From: Piscinibacter sp. XHJ-5
GTDB taxonomy: Bacteria > Pseudomonadota > Gammaproteobacteria > Burkholderiales > Burkholderiaceae_C
Reading direction: 5' to 3'
Length of the DNA: 64,000 nucleotides
NCBI RefSeq assembly: GCF_029855045.1
Contig: NZ_CP123228.1
Span: 1,054,001-1,118,000 of the forward strand
In this document: positions 35,847-44,457 of the stretch, in pieces
Numbering within the stretch: position 1 is the stretch's first letter
How the letters are laid out: each line of letters starts with the position of its first letter
Position numbers and translations under genes: made by a program
Notes under the pieces: generated by a model
What the model was told of the DNA's origin: nothing
What the model saw: only the letters and a program-made list of their open reading frames with translations
Database searches by the model: none

Positions 35847-36881
35847 TCAGAAGCGGTGGCGGATGCCCAGCTCGAAGCCGGTCGAATCCTTGCCGGCCGG
35901 CAGCGCGGGATTCGAATCGACGGCGAAGGCTGCCGCGCCCTTGTTGTTGACGCGTGCGTAGGTGGTGTACAGGGCCGTGCGCTTGGACAGGTCGTACACG
36001 TAGCCGATGGCGAGCTGGTTCGCGTCGTTGTTCTCGGTGTCGACACCGGCGCCGTTCACGCCGGAGGCGTTGGCCCGGATGTACGACACCCGCACCGTGC
36101 CCTGGCCCAGCGGCACCAGCGCGCCGATGTTGGCGACGGCGAGCTTCAGGTCGGCGTACTTCTGCTGGCTGTAGTAGCCCAGCAGCTTGGCGACGCCGAA
36201 GTCGTACGAGGCGCCGAATTCGGCGACCTTGTACTTGTCCTCGCCGGCGGCGTTCGGCGCCACCTCGGTCTGGCCGAGCGACACCGACACGTCCAGCGGC
36301 CCGGCGGCATAGCCGGCGCGGCCGCCGACGTACTTCTTGCCGACCACGCCTTCGCCCGCGGCCACCGACACCTGGCCATAGAAGCCGCCGAGGCCGGACG
36401 GCGCGAAGTAGCTGACGATGTTGTCGGCGCGCGTGCGCGTGTCGACCGCCGTGCCCAGCGTCGAGGAGAACTTGTCGGCAGCCGCGACGCCGTTGGTGCC
36501 GAACGCGTCGTAGTCCGAGAAGCCGGTGTAGGTCGGCGTGAAGTCGCGGCCCAGGCGCAGCTCACCGAGGCTGGCGCTGCTCAGGCTCACCGTCGAGCGC
36601 CGATTCCAGAAGCGGGCGGCGTCGGAGGTGGTGCCGGTGTCGGGATTGATCCCGGTCTCGAGCCAGAAGCCGGCTTTCAGGCCGCCTCCGAGGTCTTCGG
36701 TGCCGCGCACGCCCAGGCGGCTGGTGTTGGCGCCGTTGGAGGCGAGCGACTTGACGCTAAGGTCCCCGTTCTTCACGTAGCGGGCCGAGGCGTCCACGAT
36801 GCCGAACAGCGTGACCGAGGACTGGGCGCTGGCAGACGCGGAGACGGCGGCGAGCACGGCCACTGCAGCGAATTGCTTCAT
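35847..36881 (-). CDS. Gram-negative general porin
   Basis: A 344-residue outer-membrane porin. The signal peptide is MKQFAAVAVLAAVSASASAQ and the mature protein starts SSVTLFGIVDASARY, the standard betaproteobacterial opening. RLGVRGTEDLGGGLKAGF and GELRLGRDFTPTYTGF follow, and the chain ends in GIRHRF with terminal Phe. It forms a sixteen-stranded trimeric pore for small solutes. AAGGAAG precedes the ATG. In-frame upstream ATG codons exist (to 36939), but would spoil the signal peptide. A strong terminator follows and a hairpin lies in the leader. Confidence 0.93.
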   Translation of the reverse strand: MKQFAAVAVLAAVSASASAQSSVTLFGIVDASARYVKNGDLSVKSLASNGANTSRLGVRGTEDLGGGLKAGFWLETGINPDTGTTSDAARFWNRRSTVSLSSASLGELRLGRDFTPTYTGFSDYDAFGTNGVAAADKFSSTLGTAVDTRTRADNIVSYFAPSGLGGFYGQVSVAAGEGVVGKKYVGGRAGYAAGPLDVSVSLGQTEVAPNAAGEDKYKVAEFGASYDFGVAKLLGYYSQQKYADLKLAVANIGALVPLGQGTVRVSYIRANASGVNGAGVDTENNDANQLAIGYVYDLSKRTALYTTYARVNNKGAAAFAVDSNPALPAGKDSTGFELGIRHRF

Positions 36882-36905
36882 AGTCTTCCTTAGTGAGTTG
36901 ATTCC

Positions 36906-36939
36906 GGACATGTCCATGTCCTTCATGAGCAAGGACATG
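36906..36939 (-). promoter_or_regulatory. Porin leader hairpin and GGACATGTCC palindrome
   Basis: A 9-bp inverted repeat CATGTCCTT / AAGGACATG with 7-base loop (36915-36939) adjoins the 10-bp palindrome GGACATGTCC (36906-36915). It lies 25-58 bases upstream of the porin start. The GGACATG unit occurs three times. It may be an operator or an mRNA structure controlling porin synthesis. Confidence 0.5.
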
Positions 36940-37065
36940 CGGGAAGGGTATGGAGCGAGGGCTGCGGCCGGCACCGGCGATGCGAGAGCCGGGACCCTCG
37001 CGCATGCATGACGCCCCCCAAACAGGACGCGGCCGTGCCTTCGTTGCTGCAATCGCTCTGTCGGC

Positions 37066-38583
37066 TCAGGCCTCGGCGGGCCCGGGACCGGGGAACCGCA
37101 GCGAGAACGCCGTGCGCTCGCCCGGGTGGCTGCGCACGGCGGCATCGCCGCCGTGCAGGTCCATGATCGACTTCACGATCGCCAGCCCGAGCCCGGATCC
37201 CGAGCCTTCGCGCGAAGCGTCGACGCGAAACAGCCGGTCGAACAGGCGTGGCTGGTCCTTCGGCGCAATGGCGGGTCCTTCGTTGGAGACTTCGAGGGTG
37301 CAGGCGCCGCCCTCGTGGCTGGTCGCGCACAGCAGGACGCTGGTGCCGCGCGGCGCATAGCGCAGCGCGTTCGAGATCAGGTTGCTGACGGCGCGCAGCA
37401 GCAGGGTCTTGTCGGCCCACACGCGGTGATGCGCGGCATCGTCGCCGCGCAGCTCGCATCCGAGCGACACGCCCCGCTCGTCGGCCAGGCCCTCGAAGTA
37501 GTCGCGCACCCGCTCGGACGCCGTGCGCAGGTCGATCCACTCGCGGTGAATGGAGGCCTGCGCATCCTCGGCGCGCGCCAGGAACAGCATGTTCTCGATC
37601 AGCCGGGAAATGCGCTCGTAGTCCTCGACGGCCGACTCCAGCGCGGCCCGGTATTCCTCGGCGCTGCGCGGGCGCGACAGCGTGACCTGTGCTTCACCGA
37701 GCAGGTTGTTGATGGGCGTGCGCAGGTCGTGCGCCAGGTCGGACGAGAATTCCGACAGGCGCTTGAAGGCCGCCTCCAGCCGGTCGAGCATGCGATTGAA
37801 GGCCTCGCCCGACTCGAGCAGCTCGGTCGGTGTGCGGTCGAGCCTGAGCCTCTCGTGCAGCGCGTGCCCGCTGATGCGGCTGGCGGCGGTGCCCAGGCGC
37901 CGGGCGACGATGACGATGCGGTTCGCGATCGACACGCCGATCACGGCGGCGGCCGCCGCGCTCAGCACCAGCGCCACGATGAGCACCTTCCAGCCGTGCA
38001 CGACGACGTCGCGCGCATGCGAGAGCTCGAACGCGAGAGCCACGAGCACGGGGCCCTGCGTCGCGGCGGGGAACTGCTCGGGCACCGTCACCCGGCACAG
38101 CATCAAGCGGAAGACGCGCCCATCGGGGGCCTTCCACATCGTCGTCAGCGGGCCCAGGCGACGCTGCAGCGCCTGGACCTTCTCGTGGGTCACGCCGGTC
38201 GGCAGGTCGCCGATGCGCAGCGCCTCCCGAGGCAGCGCCGAGATCGGCACCTGGAAGTAGTCCGATGCGGCGATCACGCGCCGCTGCTCGTCGAGCAGGG
38301 CGACATGCAGGCTGCCGAGCTGCGCTTCGATGCGATTGGCCAGCGCGTGCGCCACGCTTTCGATCTCGAAGCCGGAGGCGGTGAGGTCTTCGTGCAGGAA
38401 GGCGATGTTGGCCAGCATGACCATCTCGCTGCCCTGGCGCAGCTCCTGCGTGGTCATGCGCAGCACCAGCCAGTTGCTGCTCGCGACGAGCAGAACGGAC
38501 ACCAGCGTGATCGCCACGCTGATCTGCGCGCTCATCGAGCCTCGCAGCGCGGCCAGCCAGCGGCGCGGCATCGACAGGGACAT
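37066..38583 (-). CDS. Sensor histidine kinase, heavy-metal (CusS/CopS/IrlS) type
   Basis: A 505-residue membrane kinase. Helices at about residues 19-42 and 190-213 flank a periplasmic sensor loop. A HAMP linker follows. HisKA has His285 in SSDLAHDLRTPINNLL; the ATPase has NLISNALRYAP and GSGSGLGLAIVKSIM. The S-DLAHDLRTPI signature is that of the CusS heavy-metal sensor group. The gene starts 2 bases after the regulator stop, giving a two-gene unit. The neighbouring genes are not metal exporters, so the signal is open. Confidence 0.92.
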   Translation of the reverse strand: MSLSMPRRWLAALRGSMSAQISVAITLVSVLLVASSNWLVLRMTTQELRQGSEMVMLANIAFLHEDLTASGFEIESVAHALANRIEAQLGSLHVALLDEQRRVIAASDYFQVPISALPREALRIGDLPTGVTHEKVQALQRRLGPLTTMWKAPDGRVFRLMLCRVTVPEQFPAATQGPVLVALAFELSHARDVVVHGWKVLIVALVLSAAAAAVIGVSIANRIVIVARRLGTAASRISGHALHERLRLDRTPTELLESGEAFNRMLDRLEAAFKRLSEFSSDLAHDLRTPINNLLGEAQVTLSRPRSAEEYRAALESAVEDYERISRLIENMLFLARAEDAQASIHREWIDLRTASERVRDYFEGLADERGVSLGCELRGDDAAHHRVWADKTLLLRAVSNLISNALRYAPRGTSVLLCATSHEGGACTLEVSNEGPAIAPKDQPRLFDRLFRVDASREGSGSGLGLAIVKSIMDLHGGDAAVRSHPGERTAFSLRFPGPGPAEA

Positions 38584-38585
38584 CG

Positions 38586-39257
38586 TCAGTCGCGCGCTTC
38601 GAAGATGTAGCCGACGCCGCGGATGGTGTGGATCAGCTTGGTGGAGAACGGGTCGTCCAGCTTGGCGCGCAGGCGGCGCACCGCGACGTCGACGACGTTG
38701 GTGTCGCTGTCGAAGTTCATGTCCCACACATGCTCGGCGATCAGGGTGCGCGACACCGCCTGGCCGATGTGGCGCGCGAAGTAGTCGAGCAGCGTGTACT
38801 CGCGGGCCGACAGGTCGATGCGCCGCCCCGCGCGGCTCACCCGGCGGCGCGTGAAGTCCATCTCGAAGTCGGCGATGCGCACCACGCTGGCGGGCCGGCC
38901 GGAGCCGCGCCGCAAGATGCTCTGGATGCGCGCCAGCAGCTCGGAGAACGCGAAGGGCTTGATGAGGTAGTCGTCGGCGCCGAGCTGCAAACCCTTCACG
39001 CGGTCCTGCACCTCGTCGCGCGCGCTGAGGAAGAACACCGGCGTCTCGAGCTCCCGGCGGATGCCGCGCAGCACGGACCAGCCGTCGGCCCCCGGCAGCA
39101 TGACGTCCAGCACGATGAGGTCGTAGGGCGTCGAGGTGGCCAGGTGCAGCCCGTCGAGGCCGTTGCCGGCCACGTCGACGACGAACGCGTGCTCGGTCAG
39201 TCCTTTGCGGATGTACGCCGCGGTTTTCGGTTCGTCTTCGACGATCAGGATGCGCAT
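38586..39257 (-). CDS. Heavy-metal-type response regulator (CusR/CopR/IrlR family)
   Basis: A 223-residue OmpR-family regulator. Acidic residues ED at 7-8, phosphoacceptor Asp51 in IVLDVMLPGADGW, Lys in LIKPF. The output winged helix includes DLSAREYTLLDYF, SDTNVVDVAVRRLRAKLD and TIRGVGYIFEAR. It is the first gene of the pair with the kinase and is likely autoregulated. The divergent EamA gene is 108 bases away and may share the promoter region. Confidence 0.94.
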   Translation of the reverse strand: MRILIVEDEPKTAAYIRKGLTEHAFVVDVAGNGLDGLHLATSTPYDLIVLDVMLPGADGWSVLRGIRRELETPVFFLSARDEVQDRVKGLQLGADDYLIKPFAFSELLARIQSILRRGSGRPASVVRIADFEMDFTRRRVSRAGRRIDLSAREYTLLDYFARHIGQAVSRTLIAEHVWDMNFDSDTNVVDVAVRRLRAKLDDPFSTKLIHTIRGVGYIFEARD

Positions 39258-39365
39258 GGGTGGCCGTGATTATCACGACGGCCGTTCTTTTTCGCTGGCC
39301 GTCACATCGATGTCGACCGCGCCGTGCGGACGATCGGCAAGCCACGCCGATAATCCGCGCCTGCG

Positions 39366-40223
39366 ATGACCCGCGCGCGCGTCTTCACCCTCACCCTGCT
39401 GGCGCTCGTCGCCTTCGCCGGCAATTCGCTGCTGTGCCGCGTGGCGCTCAAGCACACCGCCATCGATCCGGCGAGCTTCACGTCGGTGCGGCTCGTCTCC
39501 GGCGCGCTGGTGCTGTGGCTCCTCGCGCGCTCGCGCGCTGCGCAAGCCGGCCCGGCGGGCAACTGGCGATCGGCGCTGGCGCTGTTCGCCTACGCCGTCC
39601 TGTTCTCGTGGGCCTACGTTTCGCTCACGGCGGCGACGGGCGCCTTGCTGCTGTTCGGCGCGGTGCAGGCCACCATGATCGGCTACGGCTGGTGGATGGG
39701 CGAAAGGCTGCGTGCGCGCCAGCTCTTCGGCTTCGTGCTGGCCGTCACGGGACTGATCGGCCTTCTGCTGCCCGGCCTGTCGGCGCCCCCGCTGCAGGGC
39801 TCGCTGCTCATGCTGGCCGCGGGCGCGGCGTGGGGCATCTACACCCTGCGCGGCAAGGGCAGCGGCGATCCGACGCGGGTGACGGCTGGCAATTTCCTGC
39901 GCGCCGTCGTGCCGACCGCGGTGCTGAGCGTGGCCACGCTCCCGTGGGCTTCGCTCGACGCCCGCGGCGTGGCCTTCGCGATCGCCTCGGGTGCGCTGGC
40001 GTCCGCGCTCGGCTACATCGTCTGGTACGCGGTGCTGCCGCGCCTCAAGGTGAGCACGGCGGCCACCGCGCAGCTGAGCGTGCCGATGATCGCGGCACTC
40101 GGCGGCATCGTGTTCCTCGGCGAAGCGCCGACGCTGCGGCTGGTCGTGGCCTCGGCGGCAATCCTCGGCGGCATCGCGTGCGTGGTCATGCCTTCGGAAT
40201 CTGCAGCGGCCCGCCGCGCCTGA
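39366..40223 (+). CDS. EamA/DMT-family transporter
   Basis: A 285-residue drug/metabolite transporter with ten helices and an internal duplication. FAGNSLLCRVAL opens repeat 1 and AAGAAWGIYTLRGKG opens repeat 2. SFTSVRLVSGALVLWLL matches the EamA pattern. Family members export amino acids, nucleobases or metabolites. The end overlaps the antisense Lrp gene by 38 bases. Lrp-type regulators often control such exporters, so the pair may be linked. Confidence 0.9.
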   Translation: MTRARVFTLTLLALVAFAGNSLLCRVALKHTAIDPASFTSVRLVSGALVLWLLARSRAAQAGPAGNWRSALALFAYAVLFSWAYVSLTAATGALLLFGAVQATMIGYGWWMGERLRARQLFGFVLAVTGLIGLLLPGLSAPPLQGSLLMLAAGAAWGIYTLRGKGSGDPTRVTAGNFLRAVVPTAVLSVATLPWASLDARGVAFAIASGALASALGYIVWYAVLPRLKVSTAATAQLSVPMIAALGGIVFLGEAPTLRLVVASAAILGGIACVVMPSESAAARRA

Positions 40224-40653
40224 CTGCGTCGAGCACGATCTGCGTGGTGAAGCTCCGCACGTTGGCGTCGTGCAGCAGGCAGGCCTCGCAGAAGGCGTCG
40301 TAGGCCTCCAGGTCCGACACGATCACCACCAGCACGTAGTCGGCGGCGCCAGTGACGCCGTAGCACTGCTGCACTTCGCCGCGTGCGGTCACCTTGTCGC
40401 AAAAGGCCTGCGCCGCGCGCGCCGACTCGTCGACCAGGTCGACCTGCACGATCGCCGTGACGCCCAGGCCGAGCCGGCGGCAATCGAGCGAAGCCGTCTC
40501 GGCCACGATGACGCCGTTTTCGCGCAGTCGCTTCAGGCGCCGTTGCACGGCCGCGGCCGACAGGCCCACCTGGGCGCCCATTCGCTCGCTGGGCACGCGG
40601 GTGTCGCGCTGGTACAGGTCGAGGATCTGGCGGTCGAAGGCGTCGAGTTCCAT
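40186..40653 (-). CDS. Lrp/AsnC-family transcriptional regulator
   Basis: A 155-residue regulator. The helix-turn-helix is at about residues 5-50 (RVPSERMGAQVGLSAAAVQR). The RAM ligand domain follows, with CYGVTGAADYVLVVIVSDLE (exactly the conserved GxxDY pattern). It likely senses an amino acid. It is convergent with the EamA gene and divergent from the VOC gene, with 139 bases between. Confidence 0.92.
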   Translation of the reverse strand: MELDAFDRQILDLYQRDTRVPSERMGAQVGLSAAAVQRRLKRLRENGVIVAETASLDCRRLGLGVTAIVQVDLVDESARAAQAFCDKVTARGEVQQCYGVTGAADYVLVVIVSDLEAYDAFCEACLLHDANVRSFTTQIVLDAVRRGGPLQIPKA

Positions 40654-40792
40654 CGAGGCAGGAGCGCCGCATGCACGGCCGGCTGGATGCGGCTTCGCCG
40701 CGGGAAAGGGGGGTGGATTCGCGGCCGGGCGCACCGTGCCGCCGCACAAACTGGGGCGCTCGCGATTATCGACAAGACCTTGAGGAGTTCCC

Positions 40793-41167
40793 GTGATCGA
40801 TCATGTTTCCCTCGGCACGACGCGCTATGCCGAGTCCGTCGACTTCTATCGCCGCGTGCTGGCGCCGCTGGGACTGGAACTGCTGCGCGACACCGGCGCC
40901 GAAGCTTCGTTCGGCGTGCCCGCGCACTGGTCGTTCTTCCTCTACCCGGTGGCCGAAGGCGAGCAGGCCGTGGCTCGCGGCATGCACGTCGCGTTCGGCG
41001 CCGCGTCGCGCGCCGAGGTGAGGGCGGCGCACGACGCGGCTCTCGCCGCATCGGCGCCCTCGATGTCCGCGCCGCGCGAGCGGCCGGACATCAGCCCCAC
41101 GTACTTCGGCGCACTCTTCCTCGATCTCGACGGCCACCGCATCGAGGTGCTGACCAACGCCGGCTGA
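40793..41167 (+). CDS. VOC/glyoxalase-family protein
   Basis: A 124-residue protein. It opens with IDHVSLGTTRYAESVDFYRR and ends LFLDLDGHRIEVLTNAG, the two half motifs of the vicinal oxygen chelate fold (metal ligands His in HVSL and Glu in IEVL). A GTG start at 40793 is supported by GAGGAG 6 bases before it. Family members include glyoxalase I, dioxygenases and resistance proteins; the substrate is unknown. Confidence 0.9.
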   Translation: MIDHVSLGTTRYAESVDFYRRVLAPLGLELLRDTGAEASFGVPAHWSFFLYPVAEGEQAVARGMHVAFGAASRAEVRAAHDAALAASAPSMSAPRERPDISPTYFGALFLDLDGHRIEVLTNAG

Positions 41168-41172
41168 GCCGC

Positions 41173-41802
41173 TCACCCCACGGCGATCGTCACGTCGGCA
41201 CGCTGGCGGCTCGCGGCCACGAGGCGCGCATTCGGCTCGTCCGTGTGCTGCACCCACTGGAGCGCGGCGTCGCGACTGCGGCCGAACGCCATGTGCCGCT
41301 GCACCAGCCGCTCGCGGCGCAGGTCCTCGTCGACCTCGACGTACCACGCTTCGTCCAGCAGGGGGCGCACCTGGCGCCAGGGCTCGGTGTCGAGCAGCAG
41401 GTAGTTGCCCTCGGTGATGACGAGCGGGAGGCGTGCCTCGACGGCGATGGCGCCGGCGATGGGCTCCTCGATCTCGCGACGGAATTCCGGCGCGTAGACG
41501 GTCTCGCCGGCCGCCGGAGACCGCAGGCGGCGCAGCAAGGCCACGTAGCCGGCTGCGTCGAAGGTCTCCGGCGCGCCCTTGCGCGAAGCCAGTCCGCGCC
41601 GCTCGAGTTCGGCCTGGGCCAGGTGGAAGCCGTCCATCGGCACGATCACCGCCCGGCCGGGAAACGCGGCGGCGAGCGCTTGCGCCAACGTCGACTTGCC
41701 GCTGCCCGGCGCTCCGACCAGGCCCAGCAGCCGGCGACCGCCGGCGAGGAGGGCGCTCGCGCGCGCCAGGGGCTCGGAGGAAAGTGGACCAGTGAAAGTC
41801 AT
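41173..41802 (-). CDS. P-loop nucleoside/sugar kinase family protein (uridine kinase-like)
   Basis: A 209-residue P-loop kinase. Walker A GAPGSGKST is near residues 30-38, then MDGFHL near 56-61, and ITEGNYLLLD holds the Walker B-like Glu. The family includes phosphoribulokinase/uridine kinase relatives and the YggC/fructose-import-type kinase. RRERLVQRHMAFGRS matches the lid region. It converges with the VOC gene (5-base gap). Substrate likely a sugar or nucleoside; not determined. Confidence 0.88.
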   Translation of the reverse strand: MTFTGPLSSEPLARASALLAGGRRLLGLVGAPGSGKSTLAQALAAAFPGRAVIVPMDGFHLAQAELERRGLASRKGAPETFDAAGYVALLRRLRSPAAGETVYAPEFRREIEEPIAGAIAVEARLPLVITEGNYLLLDTEPWRQVRPLLDEAWYVEVDEDLRRERLVQRHMAFGRSRDAALQWVQHTDEPNARLVAASRQRADVTIAVG

Positions 41803-41859
41803 TGAATATCGATCCTCTTTGAGGCGAACGGAAGCAGCTGGCCATTCTGAGCCCGGGCC

Positions 41860-41884
41860 CCCTCTCCCGGCTTGCGGGAGAGGG
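41860..41884. repeat. Hairpin repeat copy C (10-bp stem)
   Basis: CCCTCTCCCG, 5-base loop, CGGGAGAGGG followed by TCGGGGTGGGTG. This copy has the usual G-rich 3' extension directly attached. Same family as 620-643 and 9083-9104, here between divergent genes. Confidence 0.8.
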
Positions 41885-41969
41885 TCGGGGTGGGTGTCGC
41901 GGCGTTACCACCCTGGGCTGCTCCTACACTGGCGGACACGCATCCCGAACGGCCCTGCCGACCGCCGCC

Positions 41970-43703
41970 ATGTCCCGCCGTCCTTACGAAAGCCTGCGCA
42001 GCGCGCGCTGGTTCGCGCCCGATGACCTGCGCTCCTTCGGCCACCGCTCGCGCATCATGCAGATGGGCTACGCGCCCGCCGACTGGGCCGGCCGCCCGCT
42101 GATCGCCATCGTCAACACCTGGTCCGACATCAATCCGTGCCACGGCCACTTCAAGCAGCGCGTGGAGGACGTCAAGCGCGGTGTGTACCAGGCGGGTGGC
42201 TTCCCGATCGAGCTGCCTGCCATCTCGCTGGCGGAGGCCTTCGTCAAGCCGACGACCATGCTCTACCGCAACCTGCTCGCGATGGAGACCGAGGAGCTGC
42301 TGCGCAGCCATCCGGTCGACGGCGCGGTGCTGATGGGCGGCTGCGACAAGACCACGCCCGGCCTGCTGATGGGCGCGTTCAGCGCCGGCCTGCCGTGCAT
42401 CTACCTGCCGGCCGGACCCATGCTGCGCGGGAACTACAAGGGCCAGGTGCTCGGCTCCGGCTCCGACGCGTGGAAGTTCTGGGACGAGCGGCGCGCCGGG
42501 CGCATCGGCCCGGCCGAGTGGACCGGCGTGGAGGGCGGCATCGCGCGCAGCCACGGCACCTGCATGACGATGGGCACGGCCGCGACGATGATGGGCATCG
42601 CCGAGGCGCTCGGCATGACGCTGCCCGGCGCATCGGCCATCCCCGCGCCCGACGCCAACCATGCGCGCATGGGCGCCGAGTGCGGCCGGCGCATCGTCGA
42701 CATGGTGTGGGACGATCTCAAGCCGGCCCGGGTGCTGTCGCGCGACTCCTTCCACAACGCCATCGTCGTCGCGATGGCGATGGGCTGCTCCACCAACGCC
42801 ATCATCCATGTCGTCGCGATGTCGCGGCGCGCCGGCTGCGAGGTGGGCCTCGACGATTTCGACGCGGCGAGCCGCCAGGTGCCCGTCATCGCCAACATCC
42901 GGCCGAGCGGCGACACCTACCTGATGGAAGACTTCTACTACGCGGGCGGCCTGCCGGGACTGATGAGCCGGCTCACCGGCCACCTGCGGCTGGGCGCGAT
43001 GACGGTGACGGGCCGAACGCTGGGCGACAACATCGCCTCGGCCCAGGTGCACAACGACGACGTCATCCGGCCGCTTGCCGACCCGATCTATGCCGAAGGC
43101 GCGCTGGCCGTGCTGCGCGGCAACCTGGCCCCCGACGGGTGCGTGATCAAGCCGAGCGCGTGTGCGCCAGGCTTGCTGCAGCACACCGGCCCGGCGCTGG
43201 TGTTCGACGACTATCCGAGCATGAAGGCCGCGGTCGACGACGACACGCTCGAGGTCACGGCCGACCACGTCCTCGTGCTGCGCAATGCCGGGCCGCAAGG
43301 CGGACCCGGCATGCCGGAGTGGGGCATGCTGCCGATTCCCACCAAGCTCGTGAAGCAGGGCGTGCGCGACATGGTGCGCATCTCCGACGCGCGCATGAGC
43401 GGCACCAGCTACGGCGCCTGCATCCTGCACGTCGCGCCCGAGTCGCATGTCGGCGGGCCGCTGGCGCTGGTGAAGACCGGCGACCGCATCACGGTCGACG
43501 TGCCGGGACGCCGCATCCAGCTCGAGGTGAGCGACGAGGAGCTGGCGCGGCGTCGCGCGGCCTGGACGCCGCCGCCCCCGCGTTTCGAGCGCGGCTACGG
43601 CTGGATGTTCTCGCGTCACATCCTGCAGGCGGACGAGGGCTGCGACTTCGACTTCCTCGAGACCGGCTTCGGCGCGCCGGTCGGCGAGCCCGACATCTTC
43701 TGA
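41970..43703 (+). CDS. IlvD/EDD-family sugar-acid dehydratase (L-arabinonate dehydratase-like)
   Basis: A 577-residue iron-sulfur dehydratase. Three cysteines fit a 2Fe-2S cluster: Cys57 in DINPCHGH, Cys125 in GGCDKTTPG and Cys198 in SHGTCMTMG. These positions closely match pentonate dehydratases, such as the Rhizobium L-arabinonate enzyme, more than 4Fe-4S IlvD/Edd types. SGTSYGACILHVAPES holds the catalytic Ser region. It would convert an aldonate to its 2-keto-3-deoxy acid. The RraA-like and SDR genes follow, making a short sugar-acid operon. The exact sugar is not clear. Confidence 0.88.
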   Translation: MSRRPYESLRSARWFAPDDLRSFGHRSRIMQMGYAPADWAGRPLIAIVNTWSDINPCHGHFKQRVEDVKRGVYQAGGFPIELPAISLAEAFVKPTTMLYRNLLAMETEELLRSHPVDGAVLMGGCDKTTPGLLMGAFSAGLPCIYLPAGPMLRGNYKGQVLGSGSDAWKFWDERRAGRIGPAEWTGVEGGIARSHGTCMTMGTAATMMGIAEALGMTLPGASAIPAPDANHARMGAECGRRIVDMVWDDLKPARVLSRDSFHNAIVVAMAMGCSTNAIIHVVAMSRRAGCEVGLDDFDAASRQVPVIANIRPSGDTYLMEDFYYAGGLPGLMSRLTGHLRLGAMTVTGRTLGDNIASAQVHNDDVIRPLADPIYAEGALAVLRGNLAPDGCVIKPSACAPGLLQHTGPALVFDDYPSMKAAVDDDTLEVTADHVLVLRNAGPQGGPGMPEWGMLPIPTKLVKQGVRDMVRISDARMSGTSYGACILHVAPESHVGGPLALVKTGDRITVDVPGRRIQLEVSDEELARRRAAWTPPPPRFERGYGWMFSRHILQADEGCDFDFLETGFGAPVGEPDIF

Positions 43704-43714
43704 AGGAGCCTGCC

Positions 43715-44425
43715 TTGAATCCGAAGACCCGCGAGCAGCTGCAGAGCGTGAGCACCGCGACGCTGTGCACCGCGCTGTTCAAGCGCGGCCTGCGCAACCA
43801 GTTCATCCAGGACGTGCGGCCGCTGAACCCCGGCCTGCCGAACATGGTCGGCCCGGCCTACACGCTGCGCTACATCCCGGCGCGCGAGGACTTGAACCCG
43901 ATCACCGTGTTCCAGGACCACGGGCATCCCCAGCGCAAGGCCGTCGAGCAGTGCCCGCCCGGCGCGGTGTTCGTCATCGACAGCCGCAAGGATGCGCGCG
44001 CCGCATCGGCCGGCTCCATCCTCGTGTCGCGCCTGATGAAGCGCGGCGTGGCGGGCGTGGTCACCGACGGCGGCTTTCGCGATTCGCCGGAGATCGCGCG
44101 GCTGGCGATCCCCGCCTACCACCATCGGCCGTCGGCACCGACCAACCTCACGCTGCACCAGGCGCTGGACATCGACGTGCCGATCGGCTGCGGCGATGTT
44201 GCGGTGTTTCCGGGCGACATCGTCGTCGGCGATGCGGAGGGGGTCGTCGTCGTTCCGGCGCATCTCGCCGACGAGATCGCGGCCGAAGCGACCGAGATGA
44301 CGGCCTTCGAGGACTTCGTCACCGAGGAGGTGATGAAGGGCCGTTCCATCCTCGGCCTGTATCCGCCGACCGAGGAGCAGGCGCGCAACGATTTCGCGGC
44401 GTGGCGGCAGGCGAACGGACGGTGA
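43715..44425 (+). CDS. RraA-like/HMG-aldolase-family protein
   Basis: A 236-residue protein of the RraA / 4-hydroxy-4-methyl-2-oxoglutarate aldolase fold. Key stretches are TLCTALFKRG, GGFRDSPEIARLAIPAYHH and IGCGDVAVFPGDIVVGDAEGVVVVP (given here as residues about 160-184). GGxRD carries the Arg-Asp pair used by the aldolases. TTG start with AAGGAG 6 bases before; no nearby ATG fits. It follows the dehydratase by 11 bases and may cleave or hydrolyse the 2-keto-3-deoxy acid. True RraA RNase E inhibitors are shorter. Confidence 0.85.
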   Translation: MNPKTREQLQSVSTATLCTALFKRGLRNQFIQDVRPLNPGLPNMVGPAYTLRYIPAREDLNPITVFQDHGHPQRKAVEQCPPGAVFVIDSRKDARAASAGSILVSRLMKRGVAGVVTDGGFRDSPEIARLAIPAYHHRPSAPTNLTLHQALDIDVPIGCGDVAVFPGDIVVGDAEGVVVVPAHLADEIAAEATEMTAFEDFVTEEVMKGRSILGLYPPTEEQARNDFAAWRQANGR

Positions 44426-44457
44426 AAATCGCCGCGGCCGCGCAGTAAAGTGGCCGC

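Noticed and set aside
43715..44425. RraA, regulator of RNase E
   Set aside because: Too long for RraA and placed in a sugar-acid operon; the aldolase-like GGxRD context fits better.
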